A stretch of DNA of 64,000 nt from Symbiodinium kawagutii (lineage: Eukaryota > Sar > Dinophyceae > Suessiales > Symbiodiniaceae): positions 44,558 through 108,557 of the forward strand of contig VSDK01010537.1 of assembly GCA_009767595.1 (NCBI GenBank). Direction: 5' to 3'. The notes under the pieces were generated by a model. That model was not told the DNA's origin. It searched no databases and saw only the letters and a program-made list of their open reading frames with translations. This document shows, in pieces, positions 21,684-33,915 of this stretch (positions are counted from its first letter, which is position 1; every line of letters begins with the position of its first letter). Position numbers and translations under genes: made by a program.

Positions 21684-22964
21684 ATGAATGAACCACTATG
21701 AACCAGCAACTGTTGGGTAGCTTATTTGGTAATATGGAACAATACCCATTTTATGAATGGTTGCTATTGACACAAGCAACTAGCTTATCAATGTGGGTAA
21801 CCAGAGCTGGTACCCCATGGTAGCTGAACTGGCAAACCATCCAACCACGATCCACCTCTCAGGGATGACACCGAACCAGTTGATCGGCACACCGTGACTG
21901 ATGGGACGTTGCTTGTATGTGTTCCAAAGCAGAGTCATTCATGCACATCCCATGTAGTGGTCAATGATGGTGAGAGCTGGCGAGTAGTGGCTAATGATGG
22001 CATGTTTACACCGAAATTGTTCTGAGCATGGGTGAACACCAGGTCGTTTGCCCTGTGAGGTTTCTCAGCACCCGAATTTGACACACGATGCAAGCATGAT
22101 ACAGGGCTGTGATGCATGGAATACAAGAACGGTTCATAAGAATAGTAAGGGGTCCATAGTCGTGAAACTGACTAGTCCTGTTGAAGTAGTAGTTGGTTGA
22201 TAACGCATCCACACACCAATATTTGTCAATGATACATGGACAACCAACCACTAGCCATCAAGAATTCAGGAATATTTGCAACGGGCGACTTCAAAATCAT
22301 GAGAATTCGAACATTCACGATTACCTATCAATGAATATTGACCAAACCTCCAAGACATCTAAAGATCAACCATCAATGAAACTATTGAGCCTTAACCGTT
22401 ACTAACTTCTAATCACTAAATTCATTGACATTTAGTTTAACATAGTTTGACCATTACTAATTGTAATTTTCAAGCCTTAACCATAGTGACTATTGGCCTA
22501 ATCCTGAACTCATGATCATTTGTAGCAGAAGAACACACGAAGAGTGAGAAAGCTGGAAAAGGACCATCAGTCACAACCTTGCCGCGCTGCATTGCCCTGG
22601 TGACAACTTGTTCAAGGCACAGCCGAGCAGAATTTGCTCATTTCTGCGTTGATTCTCCTGGTGCTGACTCAAAACCCAAGATCCCTTCCCTCCCGGCACC
22701 TGTCAGGAAACATTTCGCGCAGGGTAGGGACTCGCCTTATCACTCCACCTTAGTAGTAAACTATTTTTAGATAACCAAATAAGCAGCAAACACGCAGAAA
22801 AAAACACATGCTCTGCAATTGCAATTCTACTTCGTTGGTCCCGGAAAAATGGTTTGCTGCCTTGAAGAAGCATCCTGAATGTGAGCTCTCCCAGATGGGG
22901 CACTCAAATCCAAACACGGTGTCCGAGCTTCCGAGCACGCTGTTTTTTGTACTCAGCCACTGCG

Positions 22965-23224
22965 TCATGCACCGGCGCAGATGGTTGTGCCCGGCTCTGA
23001 CGGATAATTGGCACAATTGCAGGGTCTCAAAGAAGGACTGGAAGGATCGCCCTTGCCTCTGCTGCTGCCTTGCCAGCCTGGACGAGGGTACACGATCTGT
23101 CCCAACACGCTGCGCGGCAGCTCTTCAATTGGTCGGATCGGCAGATGGTGGGCCTCCAAACCATCGAGGCCTCGCGTCAACTTCCCAATCTCGGTGCCCC
23201 CCACTTCGCAATCATAGAGCTGAT
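22965..23224 (-). CDS. Candidate exon, unknown protein
   Basis: Opens after acceptor TCTCCTGCAG at 23225. Reads QLYDCEVGGTEIGKLTRGLD then GLEAHHLPIRPIEELPRSVL then GQIVYPRPGW: balanced, GC-rich and free of repeats. The frame stays open to TGA at 22965, but the last 13 codons fall in a segment repeated at 51817, so the true donor is probably earlier (an AG|GC near 23050). No family recognised. Confidence 0.5.
22969..23006. repeat. 38-bp segment shared with 51817-51854
   Basis: 37 of 38 bases agree with the second site (GCACCGGCGCAGATGGTTGT and the following CCCGGCTCTGAYGGATA). Flanks differ. It could be part of a dispersed element or a conserved exon edge. Confidence 0.75.
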
Positions 23225-23317
23225 CTGCAGGAGAGGACGTCCTGTTCAGATCGTCACCAGCACCCATTGGTAACCACTAATCATAACCACTAATCATGTA
23301 GCTAAAACTCATGATTT

Positions 23318-23405
23318 TCAACTATAATTTAACCGAATAGCTGGCTATTAACCATTAGTAGCCACTACTCATGGTTAACCAGCTATTAAGTTAAATTATA
23401 GTTGA
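23318..23405. repeat. 27-bp inverted repeat with 34-bp loop
   Basis: TCAACTATAATTTAACCGAA followed by TAGCTGG pairs with 23379-23405; only two mismatches. Folds as a long AT-rich hairpin. The loop sequence CCATTAGTAGCCACTACTCA recurs near 23620. Confidence 0.85.
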
Positions 23406-23837
23406 TAACCACTTATCTACTGGTTAATAACCATAATGGCTGCTTAAGTGGTTTTTAACCTAGTAGCTGGTATATCCCTATAGTTGCTAGTTGTTATCCC
23501 CTATTATTAACCATTAATCATTGGTTGGTTGGTTAACTGCTTATCAAACCAACCCCGAAGCCATAGTAATGGTTAACCACTTTTAGCCTTATAATTTAAA
23601 GTAATGGCTGGGTATTCACCATTAGTAGCCACTACTCATGGTTGACCACTTACCATGACTAACCCCCAAGCCATCCACATCCACCATTGATCAGTCCACC
23701 GGGGCAGACTCCCAGCTGTTACCTCATGAAATCGAACCTGATCCGTCACCTGTTCCGCTGCCATGAACGTTGGAGCCCCAAGGGTCACCGGTAAACTGGT
23801 GGTTGATTATAGTAGGGAATATCATGATGTATCATGA

Positions 23838-23854
23838 CAATGATGGTGATGATG

Positions 23855-23885
<31 letters not shown>

Positions 23886-24060
23886 CGATGATGATGATGA
23901 TGATGACGACGACGACGACGAGGACGATGATGATAATGATGATGATGATAATGATGATGATGATGATGACGACGACGACGACGACGACGATGATGATGAT
24001 GATGATGGCAATGATGATGCTGATGATTATGATGATGATGATGATGATAATAATGATGAT
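23838..24060. repeat. (GAT/GAC)n trinucleotide tract
   Basis: About 220 bp of GAT with GAC interruptions. One plus frame reads as an almost pure Asp run, the opposite strand as Ile or His runs. No flanking coding context, so I treat it as a microsatellite. Confidence 0.93.
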
Positions 24061-24663
24061 TTTCAGAATTATAGGAGGGAATATCATGATAAGGATAGAA
24101 TGAGGTGATGATAGATAACCAAAAAAGGATCATGAACATGATGTTGAATGATAATATATCATTATAGGGGATAATAGGCAACAAAAGATGCTGAACAATG
24201 CGTTCTTGGTGACATTGCAGCAAATGAATCTTCAATTGTTTCAGTAGCAAGCCCTGGCAACCACCCGGGATACTTTCTGTATGGTTCATTGGGAGTCATA
24301 GCCACTTTGCTTACGCCATATGGATATCAAACCACAGGCCGCCATGAAAATTGCTTGCCATTGATGGATGATGACGTTTCCCCAGCAAAAACATAGGCAA
24401 ACTTCGTCATTCTTGCCACTTGGTGATCATGTGTAGCGAATCACGCATCGATGGTCAACCAATAGGGGTTGAATCAACACGAGTCTGCAGTTTGTTGCTG
24501 GTTTGCTGGGAAAACCCCTGGTTTTAACCGGTATAAAATAAATTTCAGCTAGTCTCAATAGCTAATGGCTGTTGGTAACTGCTACTCAACAGTTCATACA
24601 TAAGCACAATCCAAAAAGTGGTTACATGTTTCATCAATATCAAACTATCTTAATCATCATCAA

Positions 24664-24853
24664 ATGGTAGTTTCTTGAAATGGGTGATTAAGTACTAATA
24701 ATGATTTCTATAAGGGGGTATCATAGTATAGGGATACCCCCAAATCATCCTATTGTTCACCACCACCAAGCGTTATGAACCAATACTAACCACTATGAAC
24801 CACTACTAACCACTATGACCCATTATTTCTATCCCTATTTTCAGAAACACCCA
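24664..24853. mobile_element. Family A element, enlarged or nested
   Basis: Starts ATGGTAGTTTCTTGAAATGG and ends TTTCAGAAACACCC. It is about 80 bp longer than the family norm because a run of AACCACTATGAACCACT words sits inside. Confidence 0.55.
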
Positions 24854-24861
24854 ACTGGTGC

Positions 24862-24962
24862 CTATCATTCGAACTCCAAGGAGTTCCGGCGTTGCTCGCT
24901 TTGGTTTCCTTAAAAAGGTCGCTGTCCATGGTGGGGGGCACCTCTAGGGAAGCTCCCTTTCG
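24862..24962 (-). CDS. Candidate exon, unknown protein
   Basis: 101 bp; acceptor ACTTCGCAG, GC donor GATAG|GCACCAG. Reads RKGASLEVPPTMDSDLFKET then KASNAGTPWSSND. Phase 0 in, phase 2 out. It lies beside a family A element, suggesting the element inserted just inside the intron. Confidence 0.45.
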
Positions 24963-25330
24963 CTGCGAAGTACCAGAAAATCCACCAGAAACAACGAAAA
25001 TCGACCATCAATCCTATGGTTTCGCTGGCTCAACTTGGAAATATCAACCAAAAATGGCCATTTTAGTAGCCATTAGTAGCCATCACTATCGACCATTGTT
25101 TACCGCTGCTATGTTCAACCATTATTCACCATGATTAATCGCTTGCATATAATTAATCATGCTGATGTTCATGTTTGAATCATTCATCATCATACTGACT
25201 AGTCATGGAATGGTGAATCATGGGGGTCATGGTTCCTTAGGCCAAACCATGGCAAATACTAGCCATCAACATCAAAGCTGATAGCCATCAACGGCAAAAT
25301 GGTTCCATATGCGCATCTTTTTGAGGTCCC

Positions 25331-25450
25331 ATTTGGCCGTGAGTCAAAACCCTGTACCCCTGATTCCCGAATAATTTACCATTGTTTACCCTATAATTGG
25401 TTGGTTGTTAACCCCTAGTATTGGACGGTTAATATTGACCCATAGCCATT
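25331..25450. mobile_element. Short TIR element, family C
   Basis: Begins ATTTGGCCGTGAGTCAAAAC and ends TTGACCCATAGCCAT. Interior CCTGTACCCCTGATTCCC and TTTACCATTGTTTACCC. Relatives at 26575, 32825 and 56724. Confidence 0.78.
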
Positions 25451-25495
25451 TGGCCCCTCCGATTTAACCGAAAAATTGGTGGAAAGTCACCCTGC

Positions 25496-25539
25496 CTGGA
25501 TCACTTGTCGCAAACCCTCCAGCTTGGCCTTTGCGCGAG
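25496..25539 (-). CDS. Candidate micro-exon (coiled coil)
   Basis: 44 bp between ACTCCCCAG and a GC donor ATCCAG|GCAGGG. Reads RAKAKLEGLRQVIQ. Helical and charged, but too short to assign. Confidence 0.3.
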
Positions 25540-26574
25540 CTGGGGAGTGGTTGAGAGTGGATGGGCGGGCCCCAAGGAAAGGCTGCGTTATTGGTTAACT
25601 ATCACTACCAACTGTAGTATAGCTAATTTCTAACAAGAGCCATTATTGACATGGTCGTGTTCATTTTTATTTTGTGATATAATTAACTAATTATAAACAA
25701 TCATGATAATTCACCACAGTTAACTATTAACCAGCCACAGTACACTCTACATGGTAGTTAACACCCATCTGGTAATCATCACTAATAACGGCAAATAATA
25801 GGTAATTATTTGCTCATGGTGGTCAGTGGTACGTGGTTGGTTACCAAAGTTAATGATTGGTATTTGCTAGTGATAATATGGCTGGTCAACCACTATTAAT
25901 ATTACAGTAGCTACATGTAGCTACCATGACAATTATCAACTATCAATAGAGGCTGATGTTGCCGCAAACCCTCCAACTAATAATCTGAACCTTGACTGAT
26001 TGTTATTAAACATAATCAAACATAATAAATGGCTAATAACGACTAAGCATGGCTGGTGGGGGATGAGCAATTAATGGCCAGTTGTGGTTCGGCATAGCTA
26101 GTGATGACTAATTGTCGTAAATCATGACACATATATGATCGTTCAGCATGGCCGATCATAGTGGGAATGGTAGATAAATGATGGTCAATTATGATGGCTA
26201 ATTCATGGCTACTGATGTCAATGATGGTGACAGCTATTGGTCAAAGCTTCTGGTTAATCATGATTAATGATGCATCATGAGGGTGAAGAGTCGTGCTTGG
26301 CGACTGACAGCACTTGCCGCTGACGAAGGACAATGGTGGCGTCTGATGCTGGCAGGTCACAGCAGGCTACAAGAATCCGACCAGGCATCCTCCACTGACA
26401 TATTCCAAGATCTCGCACTTCTTTAAGCCCCCAAGAAGAATCTATCTTTTTCCAAAGCTTAGCTTACTTGCAATGTGCTTTAAAGGCCATAGCTGTTGTT
26501 CAAGCAAAGCTTAGTAAGTGTGGGCAGGCCCCCGCTAGCCAACCAAAAAAAGTACGATAACAAAAAGCAAATAA

Positions 26575-26693
26575 TATGGCAGTGGGTCAAAACCCTGTAC
26601 CCCTGGTTCCTCACTATTTTCCATTGTTTCCTTATCATTGTTGGTGAAAATTCCCCATGAAATTGCTTGTTTAATATTGACCCATAGCCATAT
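26575..26693. mobile_element. Short TIR element, family C
   Basis: TATGGCAGTGGGTCAAAACC at the left, ATTGACCCATAGCCATA at the right. Interior CTGTACCCCTGGTTCCTCAC as in the 25331 copy; parallel orientation. Confidence 0.8.
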
Positions 26694-27099
26694 AACTAAA
26701 AAAACAATGCCGTGAACGTCCAGGGAAACTCACACAAAAGTCCATCCTGCAGAGGTGTAAAAACCTAGCCGTAGAGCATCTGTCCCCAAAATGTAGATAA
26801 TAATCCCCAGACATGATTGCAACAAACACAGTATCTTAAGCCACCAACTTGTTGTATATTAATAGGGAAATATGGCATCACCGTCACTGTTGTTGTACAT
26901 GCGTCACCTAATCATCCTAAACCCTGGAACTCTTGATCGCAAGCCCAAACAAAATGATGATGCATTCCTCTCCAATCATTTCCATAATTGTTGCTTGGAC
27001 TTGTCTTTAACTAGAAACAATCCTTGCTGGCATCACCACCAAGTACTCAATACAGCTGGGAAAAAAATGTCAATCAAACCACCAACTAGGTAATTAATC

Positions 27100-28160
27100 A
27101 TGATAAACCATGATGAATCATTGTTAACCATTAATCAACACTTATAAACCTTCTAAACCTGATAAAACCCACTAGGGTTAGCCATTGTTGACCATTCTTA
27201 GCCATCAATCAACCCTTATGAACCCTAATGAACCTCTATAAACCGGTCTGAATCATTACTAACCATTACTAACCCCTGTACGGACACTAAATGTTCCTGA
27301 CACTGTGCTTTTCCACCAACTGCGTGGAGACAAGTGCGAAAGCTGCGAAAACTAACCATTACTAACCATTCTGAACCCTTATGAGGCATTAATCAACCCT
27401 TAGCCAGTAGCGTTGCACCAACCAGAGGCACTACGTTGGTCATCACGCGATCCCGGCTCAGACTCCCCACACGACATGCGCTTCGACGACTCCCGACCTC
27501 GGGGGGTCATAGAATGACCATGGTCAAATCCTGGTCAATAGTGGGTAGTAGTGGTTCAATAACGAATGGATCATAACGGTTCTACGAAGTAATGGCTACA
27601 CTAAATGATAGTTCTACTGGCATACTGGTGTATAACCTGGGTGAATAGTGATAATGATAATTATGGGTGATAATGATGCTTACCAATGGATAAGATTGAT
27701 GATAAGGGTATAATGGTAATACTACGGTAAATGATAGTCATCTGGGTTACTCTAATAATGGGTTATAATGGTAGAATAGCAATGGTTACCAAACATGGTA
27801 AAGTCATGGTCAATCATGATGGGTAGTGGTTCAATGATTGTTGACAATGACGGGTGATCGGTAAATAATGATTGATAGGGCCTAAGACTGGTTATACTAA
27901 ACAATGATTAGACGAAATAACGGTTCTAAAGATAATGGATACACTAATGATAGCTATTAAGGCTATACTCATAATGGGTTACAATGGTGATGCTATAATC
28001 ATGGTCAACGGGTGATAATTGCTGAACAATAACCGTCGTAAATAATGGGTTCTAACCAACATAGTAAAACCATCACGTTGCTAAAAGCATGGTCAATCAT
28101 GGGTAGTAGTGGTTCAATAATTGTTGAGAATAGTGGGTGATAATGATGCATGATACCATT
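27100..28160. repeat. Degenerate AATGGTTATGATGG/ACCATTA field
   Basis: About 1 kb of 9-12 bp degenerate words; the sense flips near 27500 from AACCATTA to TAATGGT. A GC patch at 27410-27510 (minus: GRESSKRMSCGESEPGSRDD) might be a small exon, but the support is weak. Confidence 0.5.
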
Positions 28161-29190
28161 ATATAATCGTTGTTGGTTTGTATCCCCTGTTTTTAGCCAC
28201 TATCAATGGTTATAAGCCCTATAAAGCGTGAATGTGCAGCTGAGATTGGAACTGCCTTACTTTTAACCATGGCTTCATGTAGCCAGTTACGAGCGACATG
28301 GCACAGCCAAGTAGTGGGATCGTAGCTGGTCTCAGCTCAAAGTCTGAAAACAATGGTCAAGCATGCTGTATCATGTTCATTTATGAACCGTTTACCCTGT
28401 ATAAAGTCATAACCAAACTCACAGTATGACCACTGTGTTCACTCTTGCTTATCGTTCATAGTGGCTATGCTTGTAAGTATTGTGTCCGCATTGATATGAT
28501 ACTAAATCTGCTTAAATCCCTTCGACTTTAGCAGTTCATTACCAATGTCAACAGAGGGTCTGTCGATCATGGTCAGTGCGATCATAACTTGGGGGACAAA
28601 GACCTGCAACAAGATGCTTCATGGCTAACTAGTTGCTGAGTGATCAGCTACACAAATCAAAATAAATCATTAACTAGTTGAGGATACTTTATGAAGGTTT
28701 ATGGTGGTTCAGCAAATGTCAAAGTCAAACTTGTTCAGTGATGATTTACCAGTTGATGCTGGTTGACAGTACTGGTAACAATTCGCTGGCAACGCTTTGA
28801 TCATTTTTCAAACATCAGGTGTCCATAGTTTGCAAGAGTAATGTATATGGTATCTAAGATGGCTATTTGGAAACAAGGTGGTTCTTTCTTAAAAACGGGC
28901 CCCATATCTAACAAACACTGGCACGCATTGAGTGCTTGACTCATTGGTTGGTCTAGATGCTTGCTATATTGATGTAGGTATCAAACTGTCCACAGGGAAA
29001 CATTTTTCTGCCAGCATGGCCGCTAACTCCCCACAATGCCTGTTCATAATGTTCCCTCCTGACTGCTATTGTTGATGTTGCCACCACAGCTGCTGCTGCT
29101 ACTACTACCACCTAGGTAACGAGCTTTCTACCCAATGAAGAAATCCATGATTCATGGTGACTTATAATCCTTGCATGATGGTCGTTAACA
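28160..29190. other. No gene recognised
   Basis: Mixed-composition non-repeat sequence. No exon with splice signals and a plausible peptide was found. Confidence 0.4.
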
Positions 29191-29390
29191 CTCACCATAC
29201 CGTTTGGCGAACAAACGCGGCGATGATCAACGACTTTTAGATGATTCACCTATCAATCATGGCAGTTTTTCTTTGCTAGCCTACCATCAACCACCTTTTA
29301 AATCAGCGCAACCATCAATCCCCCCATCTCAACCACCAATGAATCCATGTCAACCAATGTCAACCGACATCAGCCAAGACTATTCAACCC

Positions 29391-29517
29391 TCATGGCTTG
29401 GTATGTTGCCATCTCTTGGTTCCTGACATGGCGCACACCCTGGGAGGCCGCACGTCACCCTCAAAGAGTAGTGCATCGTAGAGCTCTTCTTTGTACAACC
29501 TTCCGTGAGCTCTGCCG
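29391..29517 (-). CDS. Terminal exon, unknown protein
   Basis: 127 bp; acceptor CTCACCATCAG, stop TGA at 29391-29393. Reads GRAHGRLYKEELYDALLFEG then DVRPPRVCAMSGTKRWQHTK. Clearly protein-like. Possibly the end of the gene whose exon lies at 29834-30277, in which case phase 2 must be supplied. Confidence 0.52.
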
Positions 29518-29833
29518 CTGATGGTGAGGCTTTATAGTGAACATAGGCTGATACTGCTGGGTGGTTGAAGCAACCAACCAAGGGATACTGGTGCTTAATA
29601 GTGGTCAGTCGTGGTTAATCATGGTTAATATTTAATGACTACAATGGCTAATCATGATCATGAACTGCTTGGTGGTTGAACCACCCCTAGGAACTGTTAA
29701 TTCGTTATGTCAACCATGAACAAGTTATGTATGGTGACAACCCCTATGAACGTTTGTTAGTCAACCATCCAACGATTTGTCCAACCAATTGTTTAAACTG
29801 GGGCAAATAAACAATGTTTAAACTGCCAAACAG

Positions 29834-30277
29834 CTAACCATACATAGGATGCAACCGCCGTTGCCGTTGTCCAACGCTGGCATTGCCGGGTAAAATCATC
29901 CGACCCCAACTCCAGATTCCCGTCACTTGGGAAATGGTCCCTTCCAAGGACCCTCCCAAATAGTCTAAGTTCAGATATTTTTTCAGTGCAAACAAAAAGG
30001 AATCGTGGCAAGATTTTTCACCTGCCAATGTAAGGCCGTCTATTCGTTGAGAAGCATTTGCCGGCACCCAACTGAGTCCAGAAAGGACTTCCGGCAAATA
30101 ATTGTCCCTTCGAGCTGACGATTCTGCATACAAGGCTTTGTGGGGAGCAACTGGCTGGACTCTGTGCTTCAAATGGTGTATCAACTCTGAAGGCACATTG
30201 GATGCAGGAACACATAGGTTGTGCAGGTATGAACACTCAGCAAAGGGTAAGCCATCACGTTTAAAACCACCACAAGT
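29834..30277 (-). CDS. Candidate exon, unknown protein (CSYLHNLCV motif)
   Basis: Open from an acceptor (AACACTAG at 30278) through 147 codons to a stop at 29834. Reads CGGFKRDGLPFAECSYLHNL then CVPASN, later LSGLSWVPANASQRIDG and a basic end. C.Y.NLC recalls the first Cys motif of some glycosyltransferase-61-like proteins, but that is only a resemblance. Donor position not fixed. Confidence 0.45.
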   Translation of the reverse strand, partial: TCGGFKRDGLPFAECSYLHNLCVPASNVPSELIHHLKHRVQPVAPHKALYAESSARRDNYLPEVLSGLSWVPANASQRIDGLTLAGEKSCHDSFLFALKKYLNLDYLGGSLEGTISQVTGIWSWGRMILPGNASVGQRQRRLHPMYG

Positions 30278-30827
30278 CTAGTGTTGTTGCCGATTATCAA
30301 CAATTATGTGCCATTCACCAAATCAACAATTCCTGCACCGCTTGGTCACCACATCTCGTCTTTCGTTGCGGTCATGTGCGAAACTATCATTGCAAGTGAT
30401 CTTCTAACAATCTGGCTGGCAAATTCCTGCCCATTCACAACCCCTGTCATTTTCAAACCATCCGGGTATTGGCTTCACAGGGTTGGTCGATAAGAAAAAC
30501 TGCAGGAAACCAGAATTTTGACAAGGAAGTGCGAGGGGTTTCCTTTAACATTTGCAATCCACATTCAACCGCTTGGGCATGGATCAATACTATCCACAAA
30601 ATGGGAAGTAGTTCACCCAAACAAGACTGGTGTCTGATTATTTGGGGGATGGGTTCACAGCTGGGACACACTTTATGGACAATAACCATCAGTTATCTTT
30701 GGATTGACAGAAATTCACACACGGATTTACAAAAAAAACACGGATACAAAGGTAAAAATATGTAAAAATAATGGCAATAATAATAGTAGTAAAAAACAAG
30801 ATGGAGCCCACGAACCCGAATGCTCAC

Positions 30828-31294
30828 ACTCTTTGTAAGACAATCTTGGTGAGACACTCTTGGTAAGACACTCTTGGTGAGACACTCTTTGTAAGACACT
30901 TTTGGCGAGACAGTCTTGGTGAGACACTCTTGGTGGGACACTCTTTGTGAGACACTCCTGGTAAGACACTCTGAGTAAGACATTCTTGTAAGACACTTTT
31001 GGCGAAACACTCTTGGTGAGACACTCTTGGCAAGACACTCTTTGTGGGACACTCTTTGTGAGACACTCTTTGTAAGACACTCTTAGTGAGACACTCTTTG
31101 TAAGACACTCTTGGTGCGACACTCTTGGTGGGACACTCTTGGTGAGACACTCTGTGTAAGACACTCTTTGTGGGACACTCTTGGTGAGACACTCCTTGAG
31201 ACACTCTTGCAAGACACTCTTGGTGAGACACTCTTGGTAAGACACTCTTGGTGAGACACTCTTGGTGGGACACTCTTGGTGAGACACTCTTGGT
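30828..31294. repeat. 14-bp tandem repeat (copy 2), runs into gap
   Basis: About 33 copies of GGTRAGACACTCTT with variants (TTTGTAAG, TTGTGGG). It reads as ECLTKSVSPRVS on the minus strand because 14 x 3 = 42, giving long but meaningless ORFs. It ends at the assembly gap. Confidence 0.93.
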
Positions 31295-32062
31295 NNNNNN
31301 NNNNNNNNNNNNNNNNNNNNNNNNNNNNNNNNNNNNNNNNNNNNNNNNNNNNNNNNNNNNNNNNNNNNNNNNNNNNNNNNNNNNNNNNNNNNNNNNNNNN
31401 NNNNNNNNNNNNNNNNNNNNNNNNNNNNNNNNNNNNNNNNNNNNNNNNNNNNNNNNNNNNNNNNNNNNNNNNNNNNNNNNNNNNNNNNNNNNNNNNNNNN
31501 NNNNNNNNNNNNNNNNNNNNNNNNNNNNNNNNNNNNNNNNNNNNNNNNNNNNNNNNNNNNNNNNNNNNNNNNNNNNNNNNNNNNNNNNNNNNNNNNNNNN
31601 NNNNNNNNNNNNNNNNNNNNNNNNNNNNNNNNNNNNNNNNNNNNNNNNNNNNNNNNNNNNNNNNNNNNNNNNNNNNNNNNNNNNNNNNNNNNNNNNNNNN
31701 NNNNNNNNNNNNNNNNNNNNNNNNNNNNNNNNNNNNNNNNNNNNNNNNNNNNNNNNNNNNNNNNNNNNNNNNNNNNNNNNNNNNNNNNNNNNNNNNNNNN
31801 NNNNNNNNNNNNNNNNNNNNNNNNNNNNNNNNNNNNNNNNNNNNNNNNNNNNNNNNNNNNNNNNNNNNNNNNNNNNNNNNNNNNNNNNNNNNNNNNNNNN
31901 NNNNNNNNNNNNNNNNNNNNNNNNNNNNNNNNNNNNNNNNNNNNNNNNNNNNNNNNNNNNNNNNNNNNNNNNNNNNNNNNNNNNNNNNNNNNNNNNNNNN
32001 NNNNNNNNNNNNNNNNNNNNNNNNNNNNNNNNNNNNNNNNNNNNNNNNNNNNNNNNNNNNNN
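31295..32062. other. Assembly gap (768 N)
   Basis: A run of N between the 14-bp array and the 190-bp units. By comparison with 1-440, the missing part should contain the end of the 14-bp array and a 54-bp array. ORFs crossing it are artefacts. Confidence 0.97.
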
Positions 32063-32744
32063 CACGCAAAGTGGACGTGGGAAGCATCATGAGACAGGCT
32101 GCGATGCTACAAAGTGCCACGCCTGTCACGCAAAACCAGGTTGCAGGACACGCAAAACCAGGCAAACTGACCACCTCCACACGCTTCCCCCAATGGTACA
32201 AGGACCGGACCGCCCACGACAGCAACACACCACAGCAACACACCTGTGCAGAATCTACTGCACCAGCCACACAAAATGGACTTGGGACCCGTCATGACAG
32301 AGGCTGCGATGCTACAAAGTGCCACGCCTGTCACGCAAAACCAGGAAGACTGACCACCTCCGCACACTTCCCCCAATGGTACGGGGACCGGACCGCCCAC
32401 CACACCAACAGACCACAGCAACACACCTGTGCAGAATCTATTGCACCTGCCACACAAAATGGACTTGGGACCCGTCATGAGATATGCTGAGATGCGACAA
32501 AGTGCCACGCCTGTCACGCAAAACCAGGTCGCAGGACACGCAAAACCACGCAGACTGACCACCTCCACACGCTTCTCTCAATGGTACGGGCTTTACGGCC
32601 CTACCGCGGTCGGCGACGGACGGTTGCGAACGGTTGCGAACGGTTGCGGACGGTTGCGAACACAGACGCAACGTCCAGCGAACACGTCTCCACCCCCAGA
32701 CCCCCACTATGAAACGAGAACCCGTGCTACGCATTCGAGAAAAC
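32063..32744. repeat. Composite satellite, three ~190-bp units and end block (copy 2)
   Basis: Units start at 32063, 32268 and 32451 (205, 183 and about 290 bp including the end block). The second unit lacks a 22-bp piece around GGTTGCAGGACACGCAAAAC. The end block has the ACGGTTGCGA decamers and finishes CGTGCTACGCATTCG, as at 745. Confidence 0.9.
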
Positions 32745-32824
32745 ACAAGTTACGATCATCATGATCCTTAGTGTCAACAATCATTCTCAATGTCATCTTC
32801 ATTACTGTCATTTTTACTACTATT

Positions 32825-32940
32825 TGGCTGTGGGTCAAAACCCCATACCCCTGGTTCCCCACTATTAACCATTGGTTTCCCTTACTATTGTTGGTCAATA
32901 TCCCCCTTAATTGATTGGTTAACTGCTTGACCCATAGCCT
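32825..32940. mobile_element. Short TIR element, family C
   Basis: TTGGCTGTGGGTCAAAACCC at the left and GCTTGACCCATAGCCTA at the right. Interior ATACCCCTGGTTCCCCAC. It lies 80 bp after the composite satellite. Confidence 0.82.
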
Positions 32941-33915
32941 ACCATTTCCATTGATAGGTTCACCACGGCTGGGGTTTGTTGCCTCACGACGCGACACGAC
33001 ACGCCGCGTCCCTGAGAAGAGCACCGGGTGACGCACTCGCTTTGGATTGCGTCCTTCAGGGAGCTTACCTGGCACCAGTCACGGGGGACCGGCCTCCCCC
33101 GTCTGCCCCTTTAAGGGCTTGGTTGGTCAGTGATGGTTTAGAGATGGCTAAGAATGACGAATGACGACCCGAAAAAAATCCATCATGATTGACAATGGGC
33201 GTGATCAGGGATCCATATAAACCACCAATTGCTCAAGTGAGATCCATATCAACCACCAGTGATCCATAGCAAATCCACCAGTTTCACCATGATGCCCTGT
33301 CCGGCCTGTCCGGGATCCGTCGAAACACCTGCACCACTGACCTCAGTCACCACCTGGTTGGTTGGTGAACTCGCTTGGTGAATATTAAGCTGGTTGGTCA
33401 TGGTTGGTTACTTAGGTTGGTTGGTCATCTAAAGTGGGTGCTAATCTGGTTGGTGGTTGAGCTACTTCCCAATGAAAAACTACGCGCAGGTCAACCAACC
33501 ATAGCTGTTTTTAATTCCATTTGGGAACATTGAAACATATTTAAAAACCACCAGCCATAATGGTTGGCGGTGGTATATACATTGTTCACACAGATGTGCT
33601 ACCATTTACTGCTTGCAAACTATGCAATTATGGAGGGGCATGGTTTGCCACCAATCAATAGATGATCATAGTGGTCAACTGAAGGGAAAAATCAACCGTT
33701 TAAAATGGCTGTGAGCAGCCTGTCAGTGCAACAGCGGCTGCTCATCGAAAAAAGGCGGTTAACAATGGTTATACTTGTGGGTATCATTTAAAATGATGGT
33801 GGTTACCATATAAAATGACGATGATTACCACATAAAATGATGGTGTTTCTCATGTAAAATGATGGTGTTTCTCATGTAAAATGATGGACATTGGCAGCAA
33901 AAAATCAATACAGCC

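Noticed and set aside
23770..24289. Poly-Asp, poly-Ile and poly-His ORFs
   Set aside because: All frames of a GAT tract are open; no flanking coding sequence.
26275..26348. Minus-strand terminal exon (SDATIVLRQRQVLSVAKHDS)
   Set aside because: The plus strand of the same bases reads equally well (SRAWRLTALAADEGQWWRLM) with its own splice sites; direction undecidable, so not called.
30824..32490. ORFs of 349-413 codons across the gap
   Set aside because: They consist of N plus translated 14-bp satellite; not genes.
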